Below the pieces are notes generated by a model. That model made no database searches. It saw only the letters and a list, made by a program, of their open reading frames with translations, and was not told the origin of the DNA. A DNA stretch of 39,208 nt from Cryomorpha ignava (GTDB lineage Bacteria; Bacteroidota; Bacteroidia; Flavobacteriales_D; Cryomorphaceae): contig NZ_JAAGVY010000042.1 in assembly GCF_010686655.1 (NCBI RefSeq), positions 1 to 39,208 of the forward strand, given 5' to 3'. Positions 17,162 to 27,151 of this stretch are shown here, piece by piece. Position numbers and translations under genes: made by a program. The number at the start of each line of letters is the position of its first letter. Within the stretch, counting starts at the first letter, position 1.

Positions 17162-18253
17162 ATGTCAAAGAAAGTTGCTTTAATAACCGGTGTTACCGGT
17201 CAGGATGGAGCTTATTTATCAGAGTTGCTCCTTAAGAAAGGATACGAAGTTCACGGAATTAAGCGACGAAGCTCGCTTTTTAATACCGATAGGATAGATC
17301 ACCTCTACAAAGATCAGCACGAAAGTAATGTCAATTATTTTCTCCACTTCGGCGATCTCACTGATGCTACCAATATGATTCGGATTATTCAGGAGGTACA
17401 GCCAGATGAAATTTACAATTTGGCGGCTATGTCTCATGTTCATGTATCGTTTGAAATGCCGGAATATACGGCCAACGTTGATGCGATAGGCACGCTGCGA
17501 ATTTTGGAGGCTGTGCGTATTTTGAAAATGGAAAAGAAGACCAGGATTTATCAGGCTTCTACCAGCGAACTGTACGGAAAAGTGCAGGAAACTCCGCAGT
17601 CAGAAACCACGCCTTTCTATCCGCGCAGCCCCTATGGAGTAGCTAAACTATACGCTTTTTGGATTACCAAAAACTACCGCGAGGCCTACGATCTTTTTGC
17701 CTGCAACGGTATTTTGTTTAACCATGAAAGCCCTCTTCGTGGAGAAACTTTTGTAACCCGAAAAATTACGCGTGGCGTAGCCCGCATAAAACTCGGATTG
17801 CAGAAAAATATCTTTATGGGTAATATTGACTCACAGCGCGACTGGGGTCATGCCCGCGATTATGTAGAAGGTATGTGGCGTATACTTCAGCAAGATGAGC
17901 CCGATGACTTTGTGCTTGCTACCGGAAAAACAAAAACGGTGCGTTACTTTATTGAGCGCGCTTTCGCGGAAGTTGATATTGAAATAGAATGGAAAGGAAA
18001 AGCTGAAGATGAGAAAGGAATTGACAAGAAAACTGGAAATGTACTCGTAGAAATTGATCCAAAATACTACCGCCCGACTGAAGTAGAGTTGCTGCTGGGA
18101 AATCCGGCTAAAGCCAAAGAAAAATTGGGCTGGGAACCAACCTGTACTGTAGATGAATTGATTTCTGAAATGGTAAAAGCAGATATGGATCTTTTTAAAC
18201 GAGACAAGTATTTGCTAGACGGAGGTCATAAAATTATGAATTACAACGAATAG
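17162..18253 (+). CDS. gmd: GDP-mannose 4,6-dehydratase
   Basis: The 363-residue product is a short-chain dehydrogenase that converts GDP-D-mannose to GDP-4-keto-6-deoxymannose. The NADP-binding start is [20 protein letters not shown], followed by the family-specific [19 protein letters not shown]. The active-site block has [16 protein letters not shown] and [15 protein letters not shown] with the catalytic Yxxx[21 protein letters not shown] and the [20 protein letters not shown] block complete the family signature. It starts a five-gene operon: fcl begins 6 bases after its stop, so the likely product is GDP-L-fucose for surface glycans. Confidence 0.97.
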   Translation: MSKKVALITGVTGQDGAYLSELLLKKGYEVHGIKRRSSLFNTDRIDHLYKDQHESNVNYFLHFGDLTDATNMIRIIQEVQPDEIYNLAAMSHVHVSFEMPEYTANVDAIGTLRILEAVRILKMEKKTRIYQASTSELYGKVQETPQSETTPFYPRSPYGVAKLYAFWITKNYREAYDLFACNGILFNHESPLRGETFVTRKITRGVARIKLGLQKNIFMGNIDSQRDWGHARDYVEGMWRILQQDEPDDFVLATGKTKTVRYFIERAFAEVDIEIEWKGKAEDEKGIDKKTGNVLVEIDPKYYRPTEVELLLGNPAKAKEKLGWEPTCTVDELISEMVKADMDLFKRDKYLLDGGHKIMNYNE

Positions 18254-18259
18254 ATAAAC

Positions 18260-19201
18260 GTGGAAAAGAACGCTAAAATATACGTTGCCGGCCACCGAGG
18301 TATGGTGGGCAGTGCCATTTGTAGAAATCTCAAAAGCAAGGGTTTTGACATTATTATTACCCGCACCTCATCTGAATTAGACTTACGCAATCAGGCGGCT
18401 GTTGAAGAATTTTTTGCCACTGAAAAACCTGATTATGTTTTTCTCGCTGCCGCGAAAGTGGGTGGCATTCAAGCCAATAATGTTTATCGTGCCGATTTTC
18501 TTTACGACAACCTTATTATTGAAGCCAATATAATTCACAGCGCCTATAAAAACGAGGTGAAGAAATTGCTGTTTCTCGGTTCATCGTGTATCTATCCTAA
18601 AATGGCGACACAACCACTTGTTGAAGATGCCCTACTAACGGGATTACTGGAGCCGACAAATGAACCTTATGCCATTGCAAAAATTGCAGGAATAAAACTA
18701 TGCGAGGCATACCGCGATCAGTATGATGCTAATTTTATTTCGGCGATGCCAACTAATTTGTACGGCCCAAACGACAATTACGATCTTCAAAATTCACACG
18801 TACTACCTGCTTTGATCAGGAAATTTCACGAAGCCAAAAAATCGGGAGCAGATAAAGTAGAAATCTGGGGAACGGGCAGCCCCCTACGTGAGTTTTTGCA
18901 TGTGGACGATTTGGCTACCGCCTGTGTTTTTCTGATGGAAACTTATGACGGAAAGCAATTTGTAAATGTGGGTACCGGCGAAGATATTTCCATAAAAGAC
19001 CTTGCCCTGCTCATTAAAGATATTGTTGGCTTTGAAGGTGAACTTACTTTTGATTCATCAAAACCCGATGGCACTCCTCGAAAATTAATGGATGTTTCGC
19101 GCATTCATTCCCTCGGCTGGAAGCACAAAATTAATTTGCGGGAAGGAATTCAATCAGTTTATAAATCCTATCGTGAGCATCTGGAAAAAACGGGCTCATA
19201 A
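18260..19201 (+). CDS. fcl: GDP-L-fucose synthase
   Basis: This 313-residue epimerase/reductase finishes GDP-L-fucose synthesis from the gmd product. It has [12 protein letters not shown] at the N terminus, then [19 protein letters not shown] and [16 protein letters not shown]. The catalytic [10 protein letters not shown] supplies the YxxxK, and [11 protein letters not shown] and [13 protein letters not shown] follow. The start is GTG at 18260; no ATG lies closer to the conserved nucleotide-binding strand. Its 3' end overlaps the likely GTG start of the next gene by 29 bases, so translation is probably coupled. Confidence 0.96.
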   Translation: MEKNAKIYVAGHRGMVGSAICRNLKSKGFDIIITRTSSELDLRNQAAVEEFFATEKPDYVFLAAAKVGGIQANNVYRADFLYDNLIIEANIIHSAYKNEVKKLLFLGSSCIYPKMATQPLVEDALLTGLLEPTNEPYAIAKIAGIKLCEAYRDQYDANFISAMPTNLYGPNDNYDLQNSHVLPALIRKFHEAKKSGADKVEIWGTGSPLREFLHVDDLATACVFLMETYDGKQFVNVGTGEDISIKDLALLIKDIVGFEGELTFDSSKPDGTPRKLMDVSRIHSLGWKHKINLREGIQSVYKSYREHLEKTGS

Positions 19202-20741
19202 GGTTCTGCTGAAAGCGTTTATCTCACTTTCAATGTTTTTGGTATGCACTGGATCTGCCACTGCTCAAAATTTTTTCTTGCCTGTTGACAATCTTTCGAT
19301 TTTGAGAATGGAGCGTGGTGGAATACCCGCGCAAAAGGGAGTGCATTTTGGATACAAACCTGTATTTCAGCAGTTTGCCAATGTTTCGAAAATAGATGGT
19401 TTAGGCCCCGATACCACAACTTATTACTACAAGCTAACCGAAAAGATTTTTAGCCAGCATTTAATAGAGCTGCGCAAACCCGGATTGAAACTCGATGCTG
19501 ACCTAATTTTTGACTTTGCCTACGGACAGGAGTTGATCTCATCTCAAGAAGAACAAAGCAATCTTTATACCAATACCCGTGGGTTTTCGGTTTCGGCGCA
19601 GATTGGTGAGCGCGTTTTTATTCATACCGATTTTCGCGAAAATCAAGCGCGGTTTTCAGATTACATCAATCGATTTGTAGATTCTCTTGAAGTTATTCCA
19701 GGCAGCGGAAGGGTAAAAGAATTTAAAGGTGATGCCTACGACTACAGCATGGCCAATGGATATGTTGGAGTAAAAGCAGCCGATTGGCTCTCGTTTAATT
19801 TCGGGCATGGAAAGCAGTTCGTAGGCCACGGCTACAGGTCCATACTCTTGTCAGACAATGCGTTTAATTATCCGTATGCGGGATACATTTTGAGTTTTGG
19901 TGAAGGAAAATTCCAATATAGATACACCCTTGGTTTAATGCAAAACCTGGCGCGTTTGCCCGCAGGAGATACACCCGAGTCTATTTTTAAGCGTAAGTAT
20001 TCAAACCAAAATTATCTGAGTTATAAGCCAATCAAAAATCTGGAAATCGGTCTTTTTGAATCCATTATTTGGAAAAATTACGACGACACCACAGGTACCG
20101 AGCCGTTTAATGTAAATGCGCTAAATCCCATACCACTTTTAAATTCAGCGATATTTGGTTTAAATGACGCTAAAGCAAATGCACTCGTTGGATTTAATAT
20201 GGCATGGCAGCCTTTTAATGTGCTGCGGCTTTATGGGCAGTTAATGCTCGATGATTTAGATACCGAGCGATACGGATATCAGTTTGGAGCGAAATATTAC
20301 AAGCTTTTCAACCGAGTTGATCTTCTTGCAGAATACAACTCGGTAGAGCCCGGATCGTACGCCTCGTCTAATGCTTTGCAGGGATATACAAATCACAATC
20401 AGCCGCTTGCACATCCTTTGGGTGCCGGTTTTAATGAGGTGTTAGGTGAGGTAACCTATTACCACAAGCGCATTTTGATCTCTGCCAAATATAGCTATTC
20501 GCAATATGCAGATTCTTTGCGCGATCTCCTTGTTTCAGATTTAACCGAACTGGCTTATACGAAGCAGAATGTTTCTTTTCAGGATGTAACGGCTGCTTAT
20601 GTTTTTAATCCACGCACCAATTTTCAGGTTTATGCCCGCTTTACCAATCGAATTGAAAGGGGAGAAAATTATAGTTTTCACGACCAATTTTGGTATATTG
20701 GATTGCGAACTAATTTGCGAAATGTTTATACAGATTTCTGA
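19173..20741 (+). CDS. RemB/Wzi-like outer membrane beta-barrel protein (first copy)
   Basis: With a GTG start at 19173 the product has 522 residues and a good signal peptide (basic SIWKKRAHK, hydrophobic core, cleavage near SATAQ). An upstream in-frame ATG at 19092 would add 27 residues with no signal sense; ATG 19233 would leave a short signal. The mature part is beta-barrel-like. It carries [20 protein letters not shown] followed by [13 protein letters not shown], the signature I associate with flavobacterial proteins annotated as gliding protein RemB and related to the capsule assembly protein Wzi. [20 protein letters not shown] near the C terminus is shared with the second copy (HYNQPLAHQLGTNFYEG). 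The role in surface polysaccharide assembly is inferred from context. Confidence 0.75.
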   Translation: MSIWKKRAHKVLLKAFISLSMFLVCTGSATAQNFFLPVDNLSILRMERGGIPAQKGVHFGYKPVFQQFANVSKIDGLGPDTTTYYYKLTEKIFSQHLIELRKPGLKLDADLIFDFAYGQELISSQEEQSNLYTNTRGFSVSAQIGERVFIHTDFRENQARFSDYINRFVDSLEVIPGSGRVKEFKGDAYDYSMANGYVGVKAADWLSFNFGHGKQFVGHGYRSILLSDNAFNYPYAGYILSFGEGKFQYRYTLGLMQNLARLPAGDTPESIFKRKYSNQNYLSYKPIKNLEIGLFESIIWKNYDDTTGTEPFNVNALNPIPLLNSAIFGLNDAKANALVGFNMAWQPFNVLRLYGQLMLDDLDTERYGYQFGAKYYKLFNRVDLLAEYNSVEPGSYASSNALQGYTNHNQPLAHPLGAGFNEVLGEVTYYHKRILISAKYSYSQYADSLRDLLVSDLTELAYTKQNVSFQDVTAAYVFNPRTNFQVYARFTNRIERGENYSFHDQFWYIGLRTNLRNVYTDF

Positions 20742-20762
20742 TATTTGACCAAACCTTAAGAA

Positions 20763-21869
20763 GTGAAAGAAATTATACTCGGTTTTATTACGTCATTTTT
20801 TGTGGTGTTGCTCGCTACGCCATCGCTTATCAAGGTTGCTAAGATGAAACGGCTTGTAGATGAGCCTACCGAAGACCGGAAGCATCACGTGTCGAGCGTT
20901 CCTACTATTGGTGGGATTATTATTTTTGCAGCAAGCATTTTTGCCTATGCCCTTTGGTTTCCGTGGGATAATATGGGCTACTATGGCAGCCCAGAATTGT
21001 TTTCAGAGTCGGTAAAGGAATTTAAATTCTTGATTGCGGCAGCCATTCTCATTTTCTTTATCGGTGTTAAAGATGACATTATTGGGGTGGCACCGGTTAA
21101 GAAACTCGTGGGGCATATCATGGTTGGTTTTATTTTAGTTATGATGGCCGATTTTCGAATTACTAGTCTACACGGCGTATTCGGTGTAGAAGAATTGCCT
21201 TATTACGGAAGTGTAATGCTTTCTATTTTTACTTACGTTGTGGTTGTAAATGCTTTTAATCTTATAGATGGAAGCGACGGACTCGCCGCAGGCATTGGTT
21301 TTATTTCGTCCTGCTTCTTTGGCGTCTGGTTTTACACTTCTTATCAGTTTGAGCTCAGCCTGCTCGCCTTTGTGCTTGCCGGGTCGCTTGGAGCTTTTTT
21401 GATTTTCAATTTTAGCCCCGCGCGTATTTTTATGGGCGACTCTGGATCTCTGTTTATTGGTGCTTTTACATTTGCAATGGCGCTAAAATGCATTGAAACA
21501 GATACATCGGTGCTGCCCACATTGGTAAAAGGTATATCGGCACCGATTTTTACAATGGCTGTGCTGGCCTACCCACTTATTGATACGCTCCGGGTTTTTG
21601 CGCTGCGCCTTAGTCGCGGTTTATCGCCGTTTGCAGCAGATAGAAATCACATACACCACAGCCTTATCGACAAAGGGTTTTCTCATGCCCAAACCGCTTT
21701 GGTGCTTTACGCAATAAGTATTATTCTTCCACTTTTGTCCTTGCTTTTCACCAATCAGAATCCCACAATTGCATTTTTTGGAATGTTTGTCGTGAGTGTG
21801 GCGGTAGTGCATGTGGTCTTTTTATTCCGAATTCAAAAACCCCGCAACTTTGCTTCTTCGGCTGAATAA
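20763..21869 (+). CDS. WecA/TagO-like undecaprenyl-phosphate glycosyl-1-phosphate transferase
   Basis: The 368-residue membrane protein has about ten helices and belongs to glycosyltransferase family 4 (MraY/WecA). It shows the family's acidic motifs: DDIIGV around residue 105, NAFNLIDGSDGLAAGI around 163-178 and FMGDSGSLFIG around 221. The HIHHSLIDKGFSH near 295 is the histidine-rich cytosolic motif of the WecA type. It would transfer a HexNAc-1-phosphate from UDP-sugar to undecaprenyl phosphate, starting a lipid-linked surface glycan. The GTG at 20763 is the likely start. It lies between two paralogous RemB/Wzi-like barrels, and its stop overlaps the second barrel's start. Confidence 0.92.
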   Translation: MKEIILGFITSFFVVLLATPSLIKVAKMKRLVDEPTEDRKHHVSSVPTIGGIIIFAASIFAYALWFPWDNMGYYGSPELFSESVKEFKFLIAAAILIFFIGVKDDIIGVAPVKKLVGHIMVGFILVMMADFRITSLHGVFGVEELPYYGSVMLSIFTYVVVVNAFNLIDGSDGLAAGIGFISSCFFGVWFYTSYQFELSLLAFVLAGSLGAFLIFNFSPARIFMGDSGSLFIGAFTFAMALKCIETDTSVLPTLVKGISAPIFTMAVLAYPLIDTLRVFALRLSRGLSPFAADRNHIHHSLIDKGFSHAQTALVLYAISIILPLLSLLFTNQNPTIAFFGMFVVSVAVVHVVFLFRIQKPRNFASSAE

Positions 21870-23421
21870 TCTTTTTTGGCTTTTTGCTGCTTTGGTTTTT
21901 AGCAATCAACTTTCGGCGCAAGCCGGGCATTACTGGTCGCAACAGTTTTTAAACCAGGAGATTGAGCGTGCACTCGCCGCCGATAAGGATATTGATTTCA
22001 TGTCGGTAAAGCCTTATGCTATCAAAGATATTAGAGATGTGCTCAGGGTGCGCAACGACTCATCATTCATTTTTCCGGAAGTTGGCGAAGGGTTTTGGGA
22101 TGTGCCCTTACGGGGAAAGTGGAGAGTAGACGTAACGCCCGTTCTCGATTTTCAACTCGGCTACAGCAATAAGGCCAATGGGGTTTTTACAACGGCGCCC
22201 GGCCTTGCCGCAAATGTGCGGTTTGGTGAAAAATGGAGTTTTTATGGCGATGTATTCGCGGGAGGTGAAAGACAGGCTCAATACGTTGGCGCTTTTACAG
22301 ACAGCTCTGGTGTATTGCCTTCCTGGGGAAAAAATAAGGCTACCGATGGAAATCCGTCATTCTTTAAGCCAACAGCTCGTCTTAGCTTTTCGCCTTCAGA
22401 TTATTTTCAGTTTGAATTGGGCTACGGCACTAACTTTATCGGCCAGGGTCAGCGATCGCTTTTCTTGAGCGATGTGGCTTTTAACTATCCGTATTTAAAA
22501 ATCACTACAGATGTATGGCATTTCAAATACGTCAATATCTTTTCGGCGTTAAAAGGCACCAATCCGGCGCGAGCGAACCCTACCAGCTTTGACCCAAAGT
22601 ATACAACCACCCATTATTTGTCCTGGGCAGTATCGCCCCGATTTAATATCGGTCTTTTCGAAACCATCGTTTGGCAGGGTCAAGATACGTTGTCAGATCG
22701 TGGTTTTGATCCCAATTATTTAAATCCAATCATTTTTTACCGCCCGGTTGAATACTCAATTGGTTCTCCCGATAATGCCTTGATCGGAATGGACTTGTCT
22801 TTCAAAGCAAATAAGAAGTTAATCTTTTACAGCCAGCTTTTATTCGATGAGTTTTTGCTCAGCGCCTTTCGCGATCGCACTGGTTGGTGGGCTAATAAAT
22901 GGGGAGTTCAGCTGGGGTTCAAGTCATTTGATTTTGCCAAAGTGCCGGGGCTTTATTTTCAGGGCGAATTTAATGTTGCGCGGCCATTCACCTATTCGCA
23001 TGGCAGTGTGCTTCAAAATTTCGGACATTACAATCAGCCTCTTGCGCACCAGCTGGGCACCAATTTTTATGAGGGAATGCTTACCAGCTATTATGAAAAA
23101 GGAAACTGGTACAGCGAAGCGTTTTTAATGTATGCCGAGTACGGTCGCGATTCAGACAGCCTGAATATGGGTGGTGATATTTTTAAGAGTTACGTGAATC
23201 CCGCTATGCAGTACGACAACAAAATTGCACAGGGAATAAAGACGAACCTCTATTATCAAAAGTTGAGCGTGGGCTATATCTTAAACCGAAATTTAAACCT
23301 TCGTGCTGCAGTAAATTATATCTGGCGTCGTGAAGATACCCAAGGAATGAAAGTGAATAATGAGCATATTTTTGGTGTTCAACTTTCTTCGCAGCTTTAT
23401 AATTCTTATCGGGCGTTTTAA
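21850..23421 (+). CDS. RemB/Wzi-like outer membrane beta-barrel protein (second copy)
   Basis: From a TTG at 21850 the product has 523 residues, almost the same as the first copy, and starts with a signal peptide (LLRLNNLFWLFAALVFSNQL, then SAQ). An ATG at 21811 is also in frame but would overlap the transferase gene by 59 bases and put 13 extra residues before the signal. Shared motifs with the first copy include GYGTNFIGQGQRSLFLSD, VAFNYPYLK and HYNQPLAHQLGTNFYEG. The rest alternates aromatic and polar residues, as in an outer membrane barrel. It closes the gmd operon; a long hairpin follows 34 bases after the stop. Family naming is by recognition only. Confidence 0.75.
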   Translation: MLLRLNNLFWLFAALVFSNQLSAQAGHYWSQQFLNQEIERALAADKDIDFMSVKPYAIKDIRDVLRVRNDSSFIFPEVGEGFWDVPLRGKWRVDVTPVLDFQLGYSNKANGVFTTAPGLAANVRFGEKWSFYGDVFAGGERQAQYVGAFTDSSGVLPSWGKNKATDGNPSFFKPTARLSFSPSDYFQFELGYGTNFIGQGQRSLFLSDVAFNYPYLKITTDVWHFKYVNIFSALKGTNPARANPTSFDPKYTTTHYLSWAVSPRFNIGLFETIVWQGQDTLSDRGFDPNYLNPIIFYRPVEYSIGSPDNALIGMDLSFKANKKLIFYSQLLFDEFLLSAFRDRTGWWANKWGVQLGFKSFDFAKVPGLYFQGEFNVARPFTYSHGSVLQNFGHYNQPLAHQLGTNFYEGMLTSYYEKGNWYSEAFLMYAEYGRDSDSLNMGGDIFKSYVNPAMQYDNKIAQGIKTNLYYQKLSVGYILNRNLNLRAAVNYIWRREDTQGMKVNNEHIFGVQLSSQLYNSYRAF

Positions 23422-23454
23422 GTTTTCTTGAGCGCCGTCGCTCCGCGCCTCGCG

Positions 23455-23495
23455 AGGAATAAATAGCGAGATTATCGAATAATCTCGCTATTCCT
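23455..23495 (+). terminator. Long hairpin ending the surface-polysaccharide operon
   Basis: The left arm 23455-23475 and the right arm 23479-23495 pair through AGCGAGATTAT/ATAATCTCGCT and an outer AGGAAT/ATTCCT, with a 3-base loop and a 3-base bulge. It has no long T run, so it may be a bidirectional barrier or a processed RNA end instead of a classical terminator. Confidence 0.6.
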
Positions 23496-23546
23496 CTTGG
23501 CTGACCCTAAAGTCATTATTTTTTATGACTGAACTAATAGAATTTA

Positions 23547-23554
23547 TATCTTTG
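23547..23554 (+). promoter_or_regulatory. Bacteroidetes -7 element (TATCTTTG) for cyoE
   Basis: TATCTTTG fits TAnnTTTG and ends 22 bases before the cyoE ATG. The same core with following TACC recurs before the small CxxC gene at 27982. It should drive the oxidase cluster. Confidence 0.6.
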
Positions 23555-23576
23555 TACCCAAAATTTTCTTGATTAA

Positions 23577-24470
23577 ATGTTAGTGAATTCTGTAGAGACG
23601 ACGCTTCTTAGTTCAGTAAAATCGAAGGTTGCTGATTATGCTGCATTTACCAAAGCGCGTTTAACGATTCTTGTAGTTATCTCATCGGTAATAGGGTATG
23701 CCATTGGTGCTGCTTATTTCTCATGGATGGAAGTTTTGTGGCTTTCTATGGGTGGCTATATGCTTACCGGTGCATCAAACGGGTTTAATCAGGTCATTGA
23801 AAAAGACGTTGATTCCCTGATGAAGCGCACCGAAAAGCGTCCGATTCCTACAGGAAATATGTCTGTAGTTGAGGCACTCATCGTCGCTACTGTTCTGGCA
23901 ATAGCCGGTTTAATCATTTTATTCTTCGCATTTAATTCTCTTGCAGCCGTTTTGGGAGCGCTCGCGCTCTTTAGTTATGTGCTTATATACACACCCATGA
24001 AGAAGCATACGCCTTGGGCCGTGTTTGCCGGAGCGTTTCCGGGAGCCATCCCGCCAATGCTCGGATATGTAGCTGCAACAGGGGTGTTTGATTTATACGC
24101 CGGACTTCTTTTTGCCGTACAATTTATGTGGCAGTTTCCGCATTTCTGGGCTATTGCCTGGGTGGCAGATTCTGACTATAAAAAAGCGGGTTACAGACTC
24201 CTTCCTTCAAAGGGTGGAAAGAATATGCAAAGTGCATTTTTGACTTTGCTCTACACTTTATTTCTTATTCCGGTAGCGCTTTTGCCTTGGGCATTCGATT
24301 TAATTGGCACTACAGCGGCATGGTCGGCAGCCATTGCGGGTTTGCTTTTTGCTATTCCAGCCTTTAAACTTTATTTCAATAGAACAGACAAGGCTGCGAA
24401 GGTGGTTATGTTTGCCTCCTTTTTTTATCTACCTGTAGTTCAGGTAGTTTATTTGCTTGATAAAATATAA
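23577..24470 (+). CDS. cyoE: Protoheme IX farnesyltransferase (heme O synthase)
   Basis: The 297-residue, nine-helix membrane prenyltransferase adds a farnesyl group to heme B to give heme O, the precursor of heme A. The allylic diphosphate-binding motif is GFNQVIEKDVDSLMKRTEKR at about residues 69-88. The second conserved loop has YTPMKKHTPWAVFAGAFPGA, followed by PPMLGY. WQFPHFWAIAW is another family signature. It begins an oxidase biogenesis cluster; the next gene follows after 2 bases, so translation is likely coupled. Confidence 0.95.
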   Translation: MLVNSVETTLLSSVKSKVADYAAFTKARLTILVVISSVIGYAIGAAYFSWMEVLWLSMGGYMLTGASNGFNQVIEKDVDSLMKRTEKRPIPTGNMSVVEALIVATVLAIAGLIILFFAFNSLAAVLGALALFSYVLIYTPMKKHTPWAVFAGAFPGAIPPMLGYVAATGVFDLYAGLLFAVQFMWQFPHFWAIAWVADSDYKKAGYRLLPSKGGKNMQSAFLTLLYTLFLIPVALLPWAFDLIGTTAAWSAAIAGLLFAIPAFKLYFNRTDKAAKVVMFASFFYLPVVQVVYLLDKI

Positions 24471-24472
24471 AT

Positions 24473-25204
24473 ATGAGTGATGCAGCAGTAAATATGCCGT
24501 TTTCAGAAGCTTCCGCAAATAGCGAACGCACCGGCAAAATGGTTCTCTATTTCGGAATTTTCAGCATAATTATGCTCTTTGCCGGTTTGCTAAGCGCATA
24601 CATTATTACTTCTTACAGCGAGCTGTGGGTAAATATCGTCGTTCCTAGGGCGTTTTATATTTCCACCGGCGTTATTATTTTAAGCAGCGTTACCCTTAAG
24701 CTTTCGCTGAATGCATCTAAAAAAGGGGATCGAAAAACCACATCCCTCTTCTTAATAATTACCTTAATTCTGGGTGTTGTTTTTGGAGCCTTTCAATATC
24801 AGGGATGGAATCAGCTTCTTTCTGCCGGGAGCTACTTTACCGGAAGTGTAGATAACCTTTCGGGCACGTACGGAGATGATTTTACCATTACCTATCAGGG
24901 GAAAGAACTCATTTATGAAAATAATGATTTTTATTTCCCTAATGACGAGCTACGAGAAAAGCCGCTGCGCAACGAAATAGCCATTTTTGGTAATTCGGCC
25001 GGTAGCTATATCTACCTTCTTAGCTTTGTCCATCTCCTTCACCTGGTGGGTGGTATATTGTTTTTTATTGTGATCTTATTAATGAGTTTCCTCTCTGTTT
25101 CAAAAACGATAAGTCCCAAACGCCTGCGTTTGGGCGCTATCTACTGGAACTTTGTAGATGGACTTTGGATATTTTTATTCCTCTTTTTACTATTATTTCA
25201 TTAA
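24473..25204 (+). CDS. Cytochrome c oxidase subunit III-like protein (first copy)
   Basis: The 243-residue protein has five or so membrane helices in the pattern of heme-copper oxidase subunit III. RTGKMVLYFGIFSIIMLFAGLLSAYII lies at the N terminus and a long FQYQGWNQL segment follows helix 3. FVHLLHLVGGILFF and YWNFVDGLWIFLFLFLLLF come at the end. Between about residues 120 and 165 it carries an unusual hydrophilic insertion (GDDFTITYQGKEL through ELREKP) compared with standard subunit III. Two subunit III genes side by side are typical for this cluster in Bacteroidetes. Subunits I and II are not in the window. Confidence 0.85.
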   Translation: MSDAAVNMPFSEASANSERTGKMVLYFGIFSIIMLFAGLLSAYIITSYSELWVNIVVPRAFYISTGVIILSSVTLKLSLNASKKGDRKTTSLFLIITLILGVVFGAFQYQGWNQLLSAGSYFTGSVDNLSGTYGDDFTITYQGKELIYENNDFYFPNDELREKPLRNEIAIFGNSAGSYIYLLSFVHLLHLVGGILFFIVILLMSFLSVSKTISPKRLRLGAIYWNFVDGLWIFLFLFLLLFH

Positions 25205-25227
25205 ACTTGCATAAAATTTAGAGAAAA

Positions 25228-26076
25228 ATGGCTGGAGAAGCTTCTGAAGCAATAGACAAGAACGTACTTTGGGATGGCGGTAGATCGCCTTTTAGCGTGA
25301 GTTACGGAAAAATGATGATGTGGTTTTTCCTCGTCTCAGATGCCCTTACCTTTTCAGGATTGCTGGTGGCGTATGGCTTCGCCCGTCACGCATTTACAGG
25401 TGCCTGGCCTGTAGGTGAGCAGGTGTTTTATTCCATGCCCTTTCTATCAGGACACTATCCGCTGCTTTATGTGGCTTTAATGACATTTTTGCTTATTCTA
25501 AGTTCGGTAACAATGGTACTCGCAGTTGAGGCCGGGCACCGACTTGATGAAAGATCAGTAAAAAAATGGCTTGCACTTACTATCGTTGGAGGTCTTTTCT
25601 TCCTTGGGTCACAAGCCTGGGAGTGGAGCCACTTTATCCATGGTTCAGCCGGATACATTACCACAGTAGATGAGGGAAAATACTGGCTTACTGAAGAAAT
25701 TCCCCATGGTAAAACTGCCATTGATGTAGAAGGGTTTGGCTTGGTAGCTAATCGCGGCGAAGACAATGAAATAGAATATACTGGTCAAAAGGCAATTGAG
25801 ATCTACAATAGCCGCGTAAATCATGTATCCGGTGCAAATATGACCCAAAATGAATACGGGCCGCCGCAATACGCTAACTTCTTTTTCTTTATTACCGGTT
25901 TCCATGGTTTCCATGTATTTACAGGAGTATTGCTAAATGTTATTGTATTTATTAGCCTGATGAAAGGAACTTATAGAAGGCGCGGACATTATGAAATGGT
26001 CGAAAAATCAGGACTTTACTGGCACTTTATTGACCTTGTATGGGTTTTTGTTTTCACTTTCTTTTACCTCGTATAA
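25228..26076 (+). CDS. Cytochrome c oxidase subunit III (second copy)
   Basis: The 282-residue protein has the classic subunit III features: MMMWFFLVSDALTFSGLLVAYGFA in the first helix, a helix with FLGSQAWEWSHF, FFFFITGFHGFHVFTGVLL, and the closing YWHFIDLVWVFVFTFFYL. A hydrophilic loop of about 60 residues (GYITTVDEGKYW through NEYGPPQYAN) lies between helices. It is probably the main subunit III of a caa3- or aa3-type oxidase, which is thought to stabilise the oxygen path into subunit I. It starts 23 bases after the first copy, and the two seem ancient and well diverged paralogues. Confidence 0.92.
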   Translation: MAGEASEAIDKNVLWDGGRSPFSVSYGKMMMWFFLVSDALTFSGLLVAYGFARHAFTGAWPVGEQVFYSMPFLSGHYPLLYVALMTFLLILSSVTMVLAVEAGHRLDERSVKKWLALTIVGGLFFLGSQAWEWSHFIHGSAGYITTVDEGKYWLTEEIPHGKTAIDVEGFGLVANRGEDNEIEYTGQKAIEIYNSRVNHVSGANMTQNEYGPPQYANFFFFITGFHGFHVFTGVLLNVIVFISLMKGTYRRRGHYEMVEKSGLYWHFIDLVWVFVFTFFYLV

Positions 26077-26090
26077 ACTTATTTTGAATT

Positions 26091-26468
26091 ATGGAGCGCG
26101 ACGACTTAATAGCAAACGATTCTTATTCCCTTAATGCTACGCACGATGCAGAACACGGCAGGGTAATAAGAAAGAAAATATATTTTGTTACCATTTTACT
26201 TTCTGTAATAACGACGGCCGAGGTGTTAATGGGAGTTTTTTTTAAACACGGCACCGCTATATGGCCCTTTGTAAAATGGTCGTTTATTGTGATGACACTT
26301 GTAAAAGCGGCTTATATCGTTGTGGTTTTCATGCACCTGGGCGATGAGCGTAAATCACTGAAATATATGATTTTGGCTCCTTACGCAATATTCGTACTTT
26401 ATCTGATTTTTGTCGGTATTACCGAGTCAAACTTTATCAATGAAGTTTGGCAAACATATGGTGAGTAA
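26091..26468 (+). CDS. Cytochrome c oxidase subunit IV family protein
   Basis: The 125-residue protein has three hydrophobic helices: IYFVTILLSVITTAEVLMGVFF, AIWPFVKWSFIVMTLVKAAYIVVVFMHL and YMILAPYAIFVLYLIFVGI. This matches the small subunit IV of bacterial caa3-type oxidases (the CoxF/CtaF type). The hydrophilic N terminus contains HDAEHGRVIRKKI. Its stop overlaps the next ATG as TAATG at 26466-26470. Position directly after two subunit III genes supports the call. Confidence 0.9.
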   Translation: MERDDLIANDSYSLNATHDAEHGRVIRKKIYFVTILLSVITTAEVLMGVFFKHGTAIWPFVKWSFIVMTLVKAAYIVVVFMHLGDERKSLKYMILAPYAIFVLYLIFVGITESNFINEVWQTYGE

Positions 26469-27151
26469 TGAAAACCTTACCAAAAGGCTTTAAGTACACC
26501 ATTCTTCTCTTACTTCTTCTCGGGCCGGGATTGTTTTTGATTTTGCTTTCAAAAGGAACGCATAAGTTCAAGACGCTTCCATACTACGGGTTTAAAGAAG
26601 TAGCTACCGATGGCGACACAATATACCATACCGTACCCGACTTTGAATTTACAAATCAAAATGGCGAAGCCGTTTCGTTTGCTGATTTTAAGGATAAAAT
26701 TGTTGTAGCCGATTTTATATTTACGACCTGCCCTACGATTTGCCCCATCATGACCAAGCAAATGACGAGGCTGCAATGGATGCTTGAAGATCCTTCGTTT
26801 AATAATGTGAAGTTTCTTTCGCATTCCGTAAATCCCACCCATGATACGCCCGAGGTATTGATGGAATACGCTAAAGCGAATGATGCCGATTTGAGCCGAT
26901 GGACATTTGTGACCGGAGATCAGCAGGATATTTTTGATCAGGGCTTTGAGGGATATTTGCTAAGCACCCAGGAAGACAGCGGGGCTCCGGGGGGCTTTCT
27001 CCATTCTTCCAATTTTGTACTTATCGATAAAGACCGGCATATTCGCGGTTTTTACGACGGCACAAGCACTACCGAGGTTGATGATCTTGTCTCGGATATT
27101 AAAATGCTGATGAAGGAAGAGACAATGACCGAAGAAGAAAAAGTGCAATGA
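26468..27151 (+). CDS. SCO family copper chaperone for cytochrome c oxidase
   Basis: The 227-residue thioredoxin-fold protein is anchored by an N-terminal helix (TILLLLLLGPGLFLILL). It has the SCO copper site: Cys88 and Cys92 in TCPTICPIM and His179 in GFLHSSNF. SCO proteins deliver copper to, or reduce, the CuA site of oxidase subunit II in the periplasm. KFLSHSVNPTHDTPEVL is the conserved central block. The stop overlaps the following ATG (ATGA), consistent with the operon. Confidence 0.94.
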   Translation: MKTLPKGFKYTILLLLLLGPGLFLILLSKGTHKFKTLPYYGFKEVATDGDTIYHTVPDFEFTNQNGEAVSFADFKDKIVVADFIFTTCPTICPIMTKQMTRLQWMLEDPSFNNVKFLSHSVNPTHDTPEVLMEYAKANDADLSRWTFVTGDQQDIFDQGFEGYLLSTQEDSGAPGGFLHSSNFVLIDKDRHIRGFYDGTSTTEVDDLVSDIKMLMKEETMTEEEKVQ

